Assembly (NCBI RefSeq): GCF_015477765.1
Contig: NZ_JADLQQ010000007.1
Span: 434,001-498,000 of the forward strand
Source of the DNA: Nocardia transvalensis
Lineage (GTDB): Bacteria; Actinomycetota; Actinomycetes; Mycobacteriales; Mycobacteriaceae
Direction of reading: 5' to 3'
DNA length: 64,000 nt
Shown one piece after another: positions 43,718-52,824 of this stretch; position 1 is the first letter of the stretch, and the number at the start of each line of letters is the position of its first letter. The notes under the pieces are model-generated. The model was not told the DNA's origin. It ran no database searches and saw nothing but the letters and a program-made list of their open reading frames with translations. The position numbers and the translations under genes were made by a program.

Positions 43718-46414
43718 GTGGCACTACGGTCGCTGACTGGCGAACTCGCGGCATTCGCCGCGGAACTGACTTTTTCCCTCGACCCGTTCCAGCGGCAGGC
43801 CTGTGAGGCCTTACAGGGCGGGCACAGCGTGCTGGTATGTGCGCCGACCGGCGCGGGTAAGACCGTCGTCGGCGAGTTCGCGGTGCACCTCGCGCTGGCG
43901 GCGGGCGGCAAATGCTTCTACACCACGCCTATCAAGGCGCTGTCGAACCAGAAGTACGCCGATCTCGTCGAACGCTACGGCCGGGACTCGGTGGGATTGC
44001 TGACCGGTGACCAGTCGCTGAATCCGGACGCCTCCGTGGTGGTCATGACCACCGAGGTGCTGCGCAATATGCTGTATGCGAGTTCGGATGCGCTGCAGGG
44101 GCTTTCGTACGTCGTCATGGACGAGGTGCACTATCTGGCCGACCGGTTCCGGGGCGCGGTGTGGGAGGAGGTCATCCTGCATCTGCCGCCGGATGTGCGG
44201 CTGGTGAGCCTGTCGGCGACGGTCAGCAATGCCGAGGAGTTCGGCGCGTGGATGGAGACCGTGCGCGGGGATACCGCGGTGATCGTCGACGAGACCCGCC
44301 CGGTCCCGCTGTGGCAGCACGTGCTGGTGGGGCGGCGGCTGTTCGATCTGTTCGACACCGCGTCCAGCGACCAGAAGGTGGTCGTGGACGAGGATCTGGT
44401 GCGCTACATCAAGCATCGGGAGGCCGCCGACCGGATGAACGGGTGGGGCGGTCCGCGCCACCGCGGCGGCGGCCCGCGCCGCGACTATCGATCGGTGCCG
44501 CGCCCGGAGATGCTGGCGCTGCTCGATCAGGAAGGGCTGCTGCCCGCGATCACGTTCATCTTCAGCCGGGCCGGATGCGACGGTGCGCTGGCGCAATGCC
44601 TGCGCTCGCGGCTGGACCTGAGCCGCCCCGACGAATTCGACGAGGTCGAGGCGATCATCGATAAGCACACCGGCGATCTGCCGCGCACCGATCTCGAGGT
44701 GCTGGGTTACTGGGAGTGGCGCGAGGCGCTGCACCGCGGGCTGGCCGCTCATCACGCGGGCATGCTGCCCGCCTTCCGCCACGCGGTGGAGGACCTGTTC
44801 GTGCGCGGGCTGGTGCGGGCCGTATTCGCCACGGAGACACTGGCTCTGGGCATCAATATGCCCGCCCGCACGGTGGTGCTGGAACGGCTGGTCAAATTCA
44901 ACGGCGAAACGCACGCAGAACTCACCCCGGGCGAATACACGCAGCTGACCGGGCGCGCGGGGCGGCGCGGCATCGACGTCGAGGGGCATGCGGTGGTGGT
45001 CTGGCATCCCGATGTCGACACCAGCGCGGTCGCCGGTCTGGCCTCCACCCGCACCTACCCGCTGCGCAGCTCCTTCCGGCCGGGCTACAACATGTCGATC
45101 AACCTCATCGACCGGATGGGGGCGGAGGAGTCGCGCGCGCTGCTGGAGCGGTCGTTCGCGCAATTCCAGGCCGACCGGTCGGTTGTCGGGCTGGTGCGGG
45201 GCATCGAGCGCAACGAGGGTGCGCTGCGCAAGCTGCGCTCGCAGATCGGCGACGACGGCTTCCTGGAGTACCTTTCGCTGCGCGAGCGGATCAAACAGCG
45301 CGAACGCGATCTGGAGCGGCAGGGCCGCGCCGACCGCCGGGGCGCGGCGGTGGCCTCGCTGACCGCGCTGCGCCGCGGCGATGTGGTGGCGATCCCCAGC
45401 GGCCGCCGCCAGGGTTTGGCGGTGATCCTGGAACCCGATGCGACACCGGGGGATCCGCGGCCGCTGGTGCTCACCGAGGACAAGTGGGCCGGACGCATCT
45501 CGGCGGCCGACTTCCCGACACCCGCGCAGCCGCTGGGCCGGATGCGGCTGCCGCGGCACGTCGACCACCGCACCGCCCGCACCCGCCGCGATCTGGCCTC
45601 GGCGCTGCGCAGCACCGGAATCAGTGCGCCGGGGCGGCAGCGCCGTGGATCGCGGTCGAAGGCCGCCGACGACCGGGAACTGCAGAGCCTGCGGCGGGCG
45701 CTGCGGTCGCATCCCGCGCACACCCGGCCCGACCGGGAACAGCTGGCTCGGCTTGGCGAGCGGTACGGCCGGTTGGAGCGGGAGACCGAGACCATGCGGC
45801 AGAAGGTGCGCGCCACCACCAATTCGCTGGCCCGCACCTTCGACCGGATCGTCGGCCTGCTGGAGGAACGCGGCTACGTCGAGGACGGTGAGGTGACCGC
45901 CGACGGGCGGCGGCTGGCCCGCATCTACACCGAAGCGGATCTCGTTGTCGCCGAATGCCTTCGGCAGGGCGTGTGGCGGGGGCTGGGCGCGGCCGAGCTG
46001 GCGGCGGTGGTGTCGATCCTGGTATACGAGTCGCGGCAGGAGACCGGTGGATATCTGGGGCCGTCCGGGCCGACCGCGCCCATTCGGCGGGCGGTCGGCG
46101 GGACCGTCGGCGTGTGGGCCGACCTGCGCACCGACGAGGCCCGCCACAAGCTGCAACCCACCCGGGAACCGGATCTGGGCTTCGTCACCGGCGTGTACAA
46201 ATGGGCCCGCGGCGATCAACTGGCCGAATCCCTGCTGGCCAGCGGCGAACAGGGCAATCCGCTGTCGGCGGGTGATTTCGTGCGCTGGTGCCGGCAGGTG
46301 ATCGATCTGCTCGACCAGATCCACCAGACCGCCGACGATGTCGAGGTCGCCGCCACCGCGGCCAAGGCGGTGCGGGCGATTCGCCGCGGTGTGGTCGCGG
46401 TCGACGCCGCCTAG
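43718..46414 (+). CDS. helY: HelY, Ski2-like DEAD/DEAH-box helicase
   Basis: 898 residues. Walker A APTGAGKT (42-49), DEVH at 135-138, SLSATVSNAEE and the QLTGRAGRRGID motif VI are all present, with a DSHCT-type C-terminal helical region. Relatives of this family unwind RNA or DNA. The gene follows tatC with a 2-nt gap and has a possible leaderless promoter of its own. Gene order matches Rv2092c. Confidence 0.93.
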   Translation: MALRSLTGELAAFAAELTFSLDPFQRQACEALQGGHSVLVCAPTGAGKTVVGEFAVHLALAAGGKCFYTTPIKALSNQKYADLVERYGRDSVGLLTGDQSLNPDASVVVMTTEVLRNMLYASSDALQGLSYVVMDEVHYLADRFRGAVWEEVILHLPPDVRLVSLSATVSNAEEFGAWMETVRGDTAVIVDETRPVPLWQHVLVGRRLFDLFDTASSDQKVVVDEDLVRYIKHREAADRMNGWGGPRHRGGGPRRDYRSVPRPEMLALLDQEGLLPAITFIFSRAGCDGALAQCLRSRLDLSRPDEFDEVEAIIDKHTGDLPRTDLEVLGYWEWREALHRGLAAHHAGMLPAFRHAVEDLFVRGLVRAVFATETLALGINMPARTVVLERLVKFNGETHAELTPGEYTQLTGRAGRRGIDVEGHAVVVWHPDVDTSAVAGLASTRTYPLRSSFRPGYNMSINLIDRMGAEESRALLERSFAQFQADRSVVGLVRGIERNEGALRKLRSQIGDDGFLEYLSLRERIKQRERDLERQGRADRRGAAVASLTALRRGDVVAIPSGRRQGLAVILEPDATPGDPRPLVLTEDKWAGRISAADFPTPAQPLGRMRLPRHVDHRTARTRRDLASALRSTGISAPGRQRRGSRSKAADDRELQSLRRALRSHPAHTRPDREQLARLGERYGRLERETETMRQKVRATTNSLARTFDRIVGLLEERGYVEDGEVTADGRRLARIYTEADLVVAECLRQGVWRGLGAAELAAVVSILVYESRQETGGYLGPSGPTAPIRRAVGGTVGVWADLRTDEARHKLQPTREPDLGFVTGVYKWARGDQLAESLLASGEQGNPLSAGDFVRWCRQVIDLLDQIHQTADDVEVAATAAKAVRAIRRGVVAVDAA

Positions 46415-46591
46415 CGGTGGGAGCGCGACGGGCGGACGCCGCCGTCGACTCAGCACGGCGAACACCGCCAATGCGGACATGGGTGAATCGACTGTGATTG
46501 GATGCTTTCGTGTACCGACCGTGGTTGAGGGACCGGTGACCTCACGCGGGGGGCAAGTGTGTGTACGACGAATGCGAGTGGAGGCAGGCAG

Positions 46592-47263
46592 ATGAGCGGC
46601 CCGTACGGTCCGAACGACAACCCTGGTCCAGGGGAGGGACACGGTAACGATCCGACGCAGTGGGGCGGCCAGCAGCAGCCGCCCGGATCGGCCGGCCAGT
46701 GGGGTCAGCAGCCTCCGCAGCAGCAATGGGGCCAGCCCCCGCAGCAGCACGGGTGGACCCCGGCGCCGCAGCCGCAGTGGGGGCAGAGCCAGCCGTCCTG
46801 GCCCCAGCAGCCGCCGCAGTCGCAGCCGTGGGATGCGACCCAGCAGCAACAGCAGTGGGGCCAGCCGCAGCAGCAGTGGGGTCAACCCCAGCAGCAGTGG
46901 GGGCAGCCGCAGCAGTCGTGGGACCAGCAGCAGCTGCAGCCCACCCCGGCCAAGAAGTCCAAGAAGGGCCTGTTCATCGCCCTCGGCGCCGCGGTGGTCG
47001 TGATCGTGGTGGCGGTCGTGCTCGCGGTGGTGTTCCTGGGCAGCGACAAGCTGGACAACAAGGCCGTGCAGAGCGGCGTGCAGAAGGTGCTCAAGGATTC
47101 CTACGGCATCGACGACGTCCAGGACGTCAACTGCCCCTCCGGCCAGAAGGTCGAGATCGGCAAGACCTTCGACTGCTCACTGAAGGTCGGCGGCGAACAG
47201 AAGAAGGTCACCGTCAAGATCACCAAGGACGACGGCACCTACGAGGTGGGCCGCCCCAACTAA
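46592..47263 (+). CDS. DUF4333 membrane protein with Gln/Trp/Pro repeats
   Basis: 223 residues. The first 115 are low-complexity and rich in Q, P, W and G, with repeats of the QQQWGQP type. One membrane helix (LFIALGAAVVVIVVAVVLAVV, about 130-150) follows, then an extracytoplasmic DUF4333 domain with two cysteines (VNCPSGQ and FDCSLKV). The function is unknown. The position matches Rv2091c of M. tuberculosis. GTGGAGGCAGG precedes ATG 46592. Confidence 0.82.
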   Translation: MSGPYGPNDNPGPGEGHGNDPTQWGGQQQPPGSAGQWGQQPPQQQWGQPPQQHGWTPAPQPQWGQSQPSWPQQPPQSQPWDATQQQQQWGQPQQQWGQPQQQWGQPQQSWDQQQLQPTPAKKSKKGLFIALGAAVVVIVVAVVLAVVFLGSDKLDNKAVQSGVQKVLKDSYGIDDVQDVNCPSGQKVEIGKTFDCSLKVGGEQKKVTVKITKDDGTYEVGRPN

Positions 47264-47577
47264 CCCCAGCCGCACCCCCTCTTGCAAGACGCACCCCGTG
47301 CAGGCCCCGGCCGGGGTGCGTCTACATACACGGGGTGCGTCTGCCCAGCCCTCCCTACGCGCTGGGCCACCCCAGCCGCACCCTTTGTTGGTAAACGCAC
47401 CCCGTGCAGGCTCTGGAGGGGGTGCGTTTGCGAATAGCGGGTGCGTTTGCGTGGGCCTCGCTGCGCGGAGGGGGCCAACCTCAGCCGCACTCTTTGTTGG
47501 TAGACGCACCCCGTGCAGGCTCTGGAGGGGGTGCGTTTGCGAATGGCGGGTGCGTTTGTGTTGGGTCTCCGCCGCAG
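47264..47577. repeat. three tandem units of about 108 bp with GCACCC/GGGTGC inverted repeats
   Basis: Three related units start near 47264, 47370 and 47475, each opening with CAGCCGCAC and holding (G/A)ACGCACCCCGTGCAGG followed by GGGTGCGT copies. In the first unit GACGCACCCC pairs with GGGGTGCGTC. They fill the space between the convergent DUF4333 and exonuclease genes. Confidence 0.75.
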
Positions 47578-47579
47578 GG

Positions 47580-48542
47580 TCAGGCGGAGCGGGCGGCCAG
47601 GGCGGTGATGAGGCGTTTGACGGGGCTTTCGGCGTTGTAGGCCGCGGCGAGGGTGTGCAGGCGGTCGGGGTCGGCGGGGGTGGTGGGGAGCAGGTCGGGG
47701 CCGGACAGGTCGATGGGGGCGTCGCGGACCACGCGGACGACCGGGGCGGCGGCCGTCAGGTAGTCGTCGGCGGCGGTGAGTTTGGCGCGGACGCCGCGGG
47801 CCAGGTCGGAGTCCGGGTCCTTCGCGGCGGCGATGAGCGCGTCCAGGCTGCCGAAACGCGTGATCAGGGCGGCCGCGGATTTGTCGCCGATGCCGGGGAC
47901 GCCGGGCAGGCCGTCGGAGGCGTCGCCGCGCAGCGTCGCCATATCGGCGTAGGCCGGGCCCGCATTCTCTTGCGGGACACCATATTTCGCGGAAACCTCG
48001 GCCGGGCCGTACAGTTCGGCCTTGGCCAGGCCGCGGCCCACGTAGAACACCCGCACCGGCGGCGGGTCGTCGCGCACCAACTGCAGCAGGTCACGGTCGC
48101 CGCTGACGACGATCACCTCGTCGGTGCGTTCCCGCGTGGCGAGGGTGCCGATGACGTCGTCGGCCTCCAGGCCCTCGGCGCCGGCGGTGGCGATCCCGGC
48201 CGCCTCCAGCACCTGCAGGATCATGTCCACCTGCGGGGTGAGGGTATCGGGCACCACCTCCGCGCCGGGCTCGGCGTCGGCGGATCCGTCGAGGCGATGG
48301 GCCTTGTAGGAGGGCACCAGATCCACTCGGAACTGCGGGCGCCAGTCCAGGTCCAGGCACACCACCAGTCGCTTCGGGGCATGCTGTTTGACCAGTGCCG
48401 CCACCATATCGGTGAATCCGCGCAGGGCGTTGACGGGTTGTCCGTCCGGGGCGGTGATCTTCTCCGGAATCGCATGGAAGGCCCGGAACCACAGACTGGC
48501 CCCGTCGAGCAGCACCAGCGGACCGGCGGTAGGTGAGGTCAT
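47580..48542 (-). CDS. 5'-3' exonuclease (PolI N-terminal/FEN-like)
   Basis: 320 residues: a PIN-like N-terminal domain with metal-binding acids ([49 protein letters not shown]) and a C-terminal helix-hairpin-helix ([17 protein letters not shown]). It should cut 5' flaps and remove RNA primers or damaged ends, separately from DNA polymerase I. The start ATG 48542 is set by a leaderless -10. It is divergent from pepE, as in Rv2090/Rv2089c. Confidence 0.9.
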   Translation of the reverse strand: MTSPTAGPLVLLDGASLWFRAFHAIPEKITAPDGQPVNALRGFTDMVAALVKQHAPKRLVVCLDLDWRPQFRVDLVPSYKAHRLDGSADAEPGAEVVPDTLTPQVDMILQVLEAAGIATAGAEGLEADDVIGTLATRERTDEVIVVSGDRDLLQLVRDDPPPVRVFYVGRGLAKAELYGPAEVSAKYGVPQENAGPAYADMATLRGDASDGLPGVPGIGDKSAAALITRFGSLDALIAAAKDPDSDLARGVRAKLTAADDYLTAAAPVVRVVRDAPIDLSGPDLLPTTPADPDRLHTLAAAYNAESPVKRLITALAARSA

Positions 48543-48548
48543 GGCCTC

Positions 48549-48554
48549 AGGCTA
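48549..48554 (-). promoter_or_regulatory. -10 element of the leaderless exonuclease gene
   Basis: On the minus strand TAGCCT ends 6 nt before ATG 48542. Confidence 0.55.
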
Positions 48555-48614
48555 GTCCGCCGCTGCGCCCCCTACCTCCGCCGCAATCTCGGTGGTTCGC
48601 TCGTGACGGACAGG

Positions 48615-48620
48615 TAACGT
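48615..48620 (+). promoter_or_regulatory. -10 element of leaderless pepE
   Basis: TAACGT ends 7 nt before ATG 48628. With the exonuclease gene it makes a divergent pair of leaderless promoters within 85 bp. Confidence 0.6.
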
Positions 48621-48627
48621 CGGGTGC

Positions 48628-49755
48628 ATGAGTGCGAATACGGAGTCGCGGTTCGCGGCGGAGGTTTACGGCAAGCGACTGGAGCGAGCGGCGGAGCTGA
48701 CCCGCGCCGCGCATCTGGACGCGCTGCTGATCACGCCGGGACCGGATCTGCGGTACCTGATCGGTTCTCGCGCCCAGTCTTTCGAGCGACTGACCTGCCT
48801 GGTGATCCCGGCGAGCGGGCAGACGCCGTCGGTGGTGATCCCGAAGCTGGAGCTGGCGTCGCTGGAGGATTCGGCCGCCGGGGAATTGGGTCTGCAGGTG
48901 CTGGACTGGGTCGACGGGTTGGACCCTTATCGGATGGTGAAGTCGGCCCTCAACGCCGGTGCGCGGGTGGCCGTCGACGACGCCATGCCCGCTCTGCATC
49001 TGCTGCCGATCGCCGCGGCGCTCAACGCATTGCCGGTCTCGGCCACCCCCGTGCTGCGGCAGCTGCGTATGCGTAAGGATGCCAGCGAGGTCGATGCCCT
49101 GCGCCGGGCGGGTGCGGCCATCGATCGGGTGCATGCGCGGGTGGGTGAATGGCTGCGGCCGGGTCGCACCGAGGCCGAGGTGGCCGCCGATATCGCCGCG
49201 GCCATCGTCGAGGAGGGGCATACCGCGGCCGCTTTCGTGATCGTCGGCAGCGGGCCCAACGGCGCCGATCCGCACCACGCCGTCTCCGACCGCCGCATCG
49301 AGGCCGGCGACGTGGTCGTGGTCGATATCGGCGGCCCGGTGGCACCCGGCTACTTCTCCGACTCCACCCGCACCTACGTGCTCGGCGAGCCGAGTGCCGA
49401 TATCGCCGCCCGTTTCGCGGAGCTCGAGCGTGCGCAAGCCGCCGCGGTCGCCGCCGTCCGCCCGGGGGTGACCGCCGAGTCGGTGGACGCCGCGGCCCGA
49501 AATGTGTTGGAACAGGCCGGTTTCGGCGACGCATTCATCCACCGCACCGGCCACGGCATCGGACTGTCGGTACACGAGGAGCCCTACATCGTGTCCGGCA
49601 ACGACATCGTGCTCGAATCCGGCATGGCCTTCAGCATCGAACCCGGCATCTACTTCCGGGGCGAATGGGGTGCCCGCATCGAGGACATCGTGGTGGTCAC
49701 CGAGGACGGCTGCGAGTCGATGAACCAGCGGCCGCACGGGCTGACGGTGCTCTGA
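48628..49755 (+). CDS. pepE: PepE, M24-family Xaa-Pro dipeptidase
   Basis: 375 residues: a creatinase-like N-domain and a C-terminal pita-bread domain. All five metal ligands are visible in order: D (VVVDIGGP), D (YFSDSTRTY), H (HRTGHGIGLSVHEEPY), E (FSIEPGIYF) and E (ARIEDIVVV). It removes N-terminal residues before proline. It converges with the split-barrel gene across 6 nt. Confidence 0.92.
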   Translation: MSANTESRFAAEVYGKRLERAAELTRAAHLDALLITPGPDLRYLIGSRAQSFERLTCLVIPASGQTPSVVIPKLELASLEDSAAGELGLQVLDWVDGLDPYRMVKSALNAGARVAVDDAMPALHLLPIAAALNALPVSATPVLRQLRMRKDASEVDALRRAGAAIDRVHARVGEWLRPGRTEAEVAADIAAAIVEEGHTAAAFVIVGSGPNGADPHHAVSDRRIEAGDVVVVDIGGPVAPGYFSDSTRTYVLGEPSADIAARFAELERAQAAAVAAVRPGVTAESVDAAARNVLEQAGFGDAFIHRTGHGIGLSVHEEPYIVSGNDIVLESGMAFSIEPGIYFRGEWGARIEDIVVVTEDGCESMNQRPHGLTVL

Positions 49756-49761
49756 TCCGGC

Positions 49762-50169
49762 TCAGTCGCGCAGGGTGCTGCTGGAGAGCAGCCGGGTGGG
49801 CCGGACGGCGATGACGACCCGGTTGGGATTCTCGCGGGGCATGCGGTAACGCTGGGCGTAGCGGCGCTCGCCCTCGGCGACCGCCGCCGCGTCGGTGAGG
49901 ATCTCGGCCGGGCCCTCGAGGGTGAGCCAGCGACGTCCGTCCACCTGACTGATGGCGGCGTAGCCGCGGCGCAGCACATTGCGGACCTTCACCATGTGGG
50001 CGGAGGTGATCACGCGGGCTGTGCGAGCCTCGGCATCCCAGGTGAAACCCACCGCCACCACATGGGGTGTGCCATCGGCCCGCAGCGTGGTCAGCGTCGC
50101 CAGATGCCGCTCGGCGACGAACTCGAGGGCCGCGGGGGACAGTTCGATACCGGTGTCGGTGCTCGTCAT
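49762..50169 (-). CDS. F420/PPOX-class split-barrel oxidoreductase
   Basis: 135 residues with the pyridoxamine-oxidase-like barrel: AERHLATLTTLRADGTPHVV, then VRNVLRRGYAAISQVDG and WLTLEGPAEI. The closest relative I know by context is Rv2074, an F420-dependent biliverdin reductase type protein. Its cofactor cannot be proven from sequence. It is divergent from the short-chain dehydrogenase, as Rv2074 is from Rv2073c. Confidence 0.82.
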   Translation of the reverse strand: MTSTDTGIELSPAALEFVAERHLATLTTLRADGTPHVVAVGFTWDAEARTARVITSAHMVKVRNVLRRGYAAISQVDGRRWLTLEGPAEILTDAAAVAEGERRYAQRYRMPRENPNRVVIAVRPTRLLSSSTLRD

Positions 50170-50176
50170 TCCAGTG

Positions 50177-50182
50177 ACGGTA
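50177..50182 (-). promoter_or_regulatory. -10 element of the leaderless split-barrel gene
   Basis: On the minus strand TACCGT ends 7 nt before ATG 50169. Confidence 0.55.
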
Positions 50183-50213
50183 GCAATCGGGCGGGAATGG
50201 CAGACTGTGGGCC

Positions 50214-50969
50214 ATGCGAGGACGCGAGGTGGACGAGGGTGCGATCCTGCTGCTGGGCGGGCGCAGTGAGATGGGGTTGGAGATCGCGCAGCGGCTGGCG
50301 CCGGGGCGAGATGTGATCCTGGCCGCGCGACGCAGCGGTGATCTGGCCGAGGAGCGGCAACGTCTCGAGCGCGCCGGTGCCACGGCCGTGCACGCGGTGG
50401 AGTTCGACGCCGACGATCTGGCGAGCCATCAGCCGCTGCTGGAGAAGATCGCCGCCGATCACGGCCGGATCGGGGTGGCGGTGCTGGCCTTCGGTGTGCT
50501 CGGCGACCAGGCCCGCGCCGAACGCGATCCGGCCGCCGCGGTAGCCGTGCTGCACACCGATTTCGTGGCCCAGGCCAGCATCCTCACCGTGCTGGCGAAT
50601 CAGCTGCGCGCCCAGGGCAGCGGCCAGATCGCGGTATTCAGCTCGGTGGCTGGAGTGCGAGTGCGCCGCGCCAACTACGTATACGGCTCGGCGAAGGCCG
50701 GTCTCGACGGTTTCGCGAGCGGCCTGTCGGACGCACTGCACGGCACCGGCGTACACCTCCTCCTGGTCCGCCCCGGCTTCGTCACCGGCCGCATGACCCA
50801 AGGCATGACCCCGGCCCCGTTCTCGCGCACCCCGGACCAGGTCGCCACCGCGGTCGTCACCGCCCTACACCGCCGCTCCACCCGCATCTGGGTCCCGCCC
50901 ATCCTGCGCCCGATCTACGCGATCGCCCGCTTCGCACCGCAAGCCATCTGGCGCCGACTGCCCCGATGA
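50214..50969 (+). CDS. short-chain dehydrogenase/reductase (Rv2073c-like)
   Basis: 251 residues. The nucleotide-binding stretch ILLLGGRSEMGLEIA (near 11-25) and the catalytic YxxxK in YVYGSAKAGLDGFA (near 160) are intact, with a serine in AVFSSVAGVRV. It resembles the DprE2-type branch of SDRs, but the DprE1 partner is absent, so a different substrate is likely. No Shine-Dalgarno is visible before ATG 50214. Confidence 0.82.
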   Translation: MRGREVDEGAILLLGGRSEMGLEIAQRLAPGRDVILAARRSGDLAEERQRLERAGATAVHAVEFDADDLASHQPLLEKIAADHGRIGVAVLAFGVLGDQARAERDPAAAVAVLHTDFVAQASILTVLANQLRAQGSGQIAVFSSVAGVRVRRANYVYGSAKAGLDGFASGLSDALHGTGVHLLLVRPGFVTGRMTQGMTPAPFSRTPDQVATAVVTALHRRSTRIWVPPILRPIYAIARFAPQAIWRRLPR

Positions 50970-51208
50970 GGAATACCGCTGTGCCGCAAGCAGAACCGCC
51001 CGCTGCGCCTGCCAAGCCACCGTCGGCGCTTCGACCCAGCGGTGCCGCTGTCACCGGAGGACCACTACCGCTCCGTGATTTCGTCATGCTCGGGCTGGAA
51101 TCCCAATTTGTTCTGGCCCAAAGCTTGCCGGAACCACAGAGATTGTGGATCAGGAGGCCCGAATGACGATGGTGGCACACCACTCTCACCCGCGCCAGCA
51201 CACTTCTG

Positions 51209-51419
51209 ATTCCCTCGTCCCGGCGCGCCAGAGTCCCACGGGTTCCCTTGCCGCCTGCACGGGTTCTATTGCCACGTGCGTGTGCCACACCGGTTCCCAT
51301 CCCGCGTATATGTGCCCCATAGGTTCCCCCCTCGTGCGCTTGGGTTCCGGTAGTTCTCTTGCCGCGCGCTTGCGCTCTACAGATTCCCTCGTCCCGGCGC
51401 GCCAGCGCCGGGACGAGGG
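51209..51419. repeat. degenerate GGTTCCC repeat array ending in a 14-bp hairpin
   Basis: Within the gene-free 50970-51443 stretch, GGTTC-type motifs recur at 51241, 51262, 51292, 51322 and 51343 (steps of 21, 30, 30 and 21 bp). The array is bracketed by two copies of TTCCCTCGTCCCGGCGCGCC (near 51210 and 51384). The second copy forms a perfect 14-bp hairpin (51386-51399 with 51406-51419). Similar Arg/Gly-rich reading on the other strand is not a credible gene. Confidence 0.6.
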
Positions 51420-51443
51420 TCGACGTCAGGTGGGAGGGGTGCG

Positions 51444-52751
51444 ATGACGGAGGTGGCGGGGCGGATCGAGTGGCCCGTGGGTGTGCCGATCGTGGTTGTC
51501 GGGATCGGGGCCGATGGGTGGGAGGGGCTCGGTGGGGTGGCTCGGCGGGCGGTTGGTGACGCGGAGGTGTTGTTCGGGTCGGAGCGGCAGCTCGGGATGG
51601 TGCCGGGGGATGTGGGGTGGGCGAAGCGGGTGGGGTGGCCGTCGCCTTTGGTGTCCGCGCTGCCGGATCTGCTTGTGGCGCATCGGGGTTCGCGGGTCGG
51701 CGTGCTGGCGAGCGGGGATCCGATGTTTTACGGGATCGGGGTAACGCTGGCGAAGCTGGTCGGTGCGAGGGCGCTGCGGGTGCTGCCGCAGCCGTCGTCG
51801 GCGTCACTGGCCTGTGCGCGGCTCGGGTGGGGGCTGGCGGATACGCCCGTGGTGAGCGTGGTCGGGCGACCGCTGGCGACCGTGCTGCCGGAACTGGCCG
51901 ACCGGCGGCGGCTGCTGGTGCTGTCGGCCGACGAGAAGACTCCCGCTCAGCTGGCCGAGCTGTTGTCGCACAACGGATTCGGTGCCTCCACTCTGACCGT
52001 CCTGGAACAGTTGGGTGGACCGGCCGAACGGCTCGTGACCGGGCGGGCGCACGCGTGGTCCGAGCCGCCCGGCGATCGGCTGAACATCGTCGCGATCGAC
52101 TGTGCGGCCGACCCGACCGCGCCGCGGCTGACCCGTATGCCCGGCCTGCCGGACGCGGTCTACTCCGGCGACGGCCAGCTCACCAAGACCGAGGTGCGCG
52201 CGCTGTCCCTCGCGGCCCTGGCCCCGGCACCGGGCGAACTGCTGTGGGACGTCGGTGGGGGATCGGGCACCATCGCCATCGAATGGTGCCGCACTCATCC
52301 GTCCTGCCGCGCCGTCACCTTCGAGAGGTCCGAACCGCGCCGCGGTCAGATCGCCGCCAACGCAACGGCATTGGGCGTGCCCGGCATCGACGTCCGCGGC
52401 GAGGTGCCCGCCGACCTGGACGTCGACCTCCCGTCACCCGATGCGATCTTCCTCGGCGGCGGGCTCACCGAGCCGGGCGTCTTCGAAACCTGTTGGGCCC
52501 GACTGCGTCCCGGCGGGCGCCTGGTCGCCAATGCGGTGACTGCCGAATCGGAGGCCCTGCTGGTCGCCTGGGCGGCCACCTCCGGGGGTTCACTGCGCAA
52601 GTTCCAGATCTACCGCGGCGAACCACTCGGCGGCTTCACCACTTGGCGGCCGCATCTGCCGATCACCCAGTGGGCGGTTGTGAAACCGCCCGACACCCCG
52701 CCGTATTTCCACTCGGAAACAACGAAAAAACCTGCGGCAGATGGTGAGTGA
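51444..52751 (+). CDS. cobL: CobL, precorrin-6Y C5,15-methyltransferase (decarboxylating)
   Basis: 435 residues, a fusion of a CbiE-like tetrapyrrole methylase (about 13-230; VLASGDPMFYGIG) and a CbiT-like SAM methyltransferase (about 240-410; LLWDVGGGSGTIAIEW). It adds two methyl groups and removes the acetate side chain of ring C in aerobic cobalamin synthesis. GGGAGG precedes ATG 51444. It is followed by a secreted protein rather than by cobM. Confidence 0.93.
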   Translation: MTEVAGRIEWPVGVPIVVVGIGADGWEGLGGVARRAVGDAEVLFGSERQLGMVPGDVGWAKRVGWPSPLVSALPDLLVAHRGSRVGVLASGDPMFYGIGVTLAKLVGARALRVLPQPSSASLACARLGWGLADTPVVSVVGRPLATVLPELADRRRLLVLSADEKTPAQLAELLSHNGFGASTLTVLEQLGGPAERLVTGRAHAWSEPPGDRLNIVAIDCAADPTAPRLTRMPGLPDAVYSGDGQLTKTEVRALSLAALAPAPGELLWDVGGGSGTIAIEWCRTHPSCRAVTFERSEPRRGQIAANATALGVPGIDVRGEVPADLDVDLPSPDAIFLGGGLTEPGVFETCWARLRPGGRLVANAVTAESEALLVAWAATSGGSLRKFQIYRGEPLGGFTTWRPHLPITQWAVVKPPDTPPYFHSETTKKPAADGE

Positions 52752-52784
52752 ATTTTGATCACCGGGTAGTGTCACAGTCCGTAA

Positions 52785-52800
52785 TCCGATCGTGATCGGA
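52785..52800. promoter_or_regulatory. palindrome upstream of the secreted glycine-zipper gene
   Basis: TCCGATC-GT-GATCGGA, with 7-bp perfect arms, lies 24 bp before the start codon and after TAGTGT (near 52767). It is a possible operator or 5' hairpin. Confidence 0.4.
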
Positions 52801-52824
52801 GCGCACGACCCGATGGGGAGATAG

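Noticed and set aside
43811-46885. 1,024-codon open frame antisense to helY
   Set aside because: Compositional artefact: rich in Arg, Pro, His and Leu with no recognisable domain, opposite a helicase with all its motifs.
50966-51166. 66-codon ORF after the short-chain dehydrogenase
   Set aside because: It has no domain, and its Pro/Ala/Leu composition is what this GC level gives by chance. It lies in a repeat-bearing intergenic stretch.
51209-51419. Possible CRISPR array
   Set aside because: The repeats are short and degenerate, spacing alternates between 21 and 30 bp, there are no unique spacers of constant length, and no cas genes are nearby.
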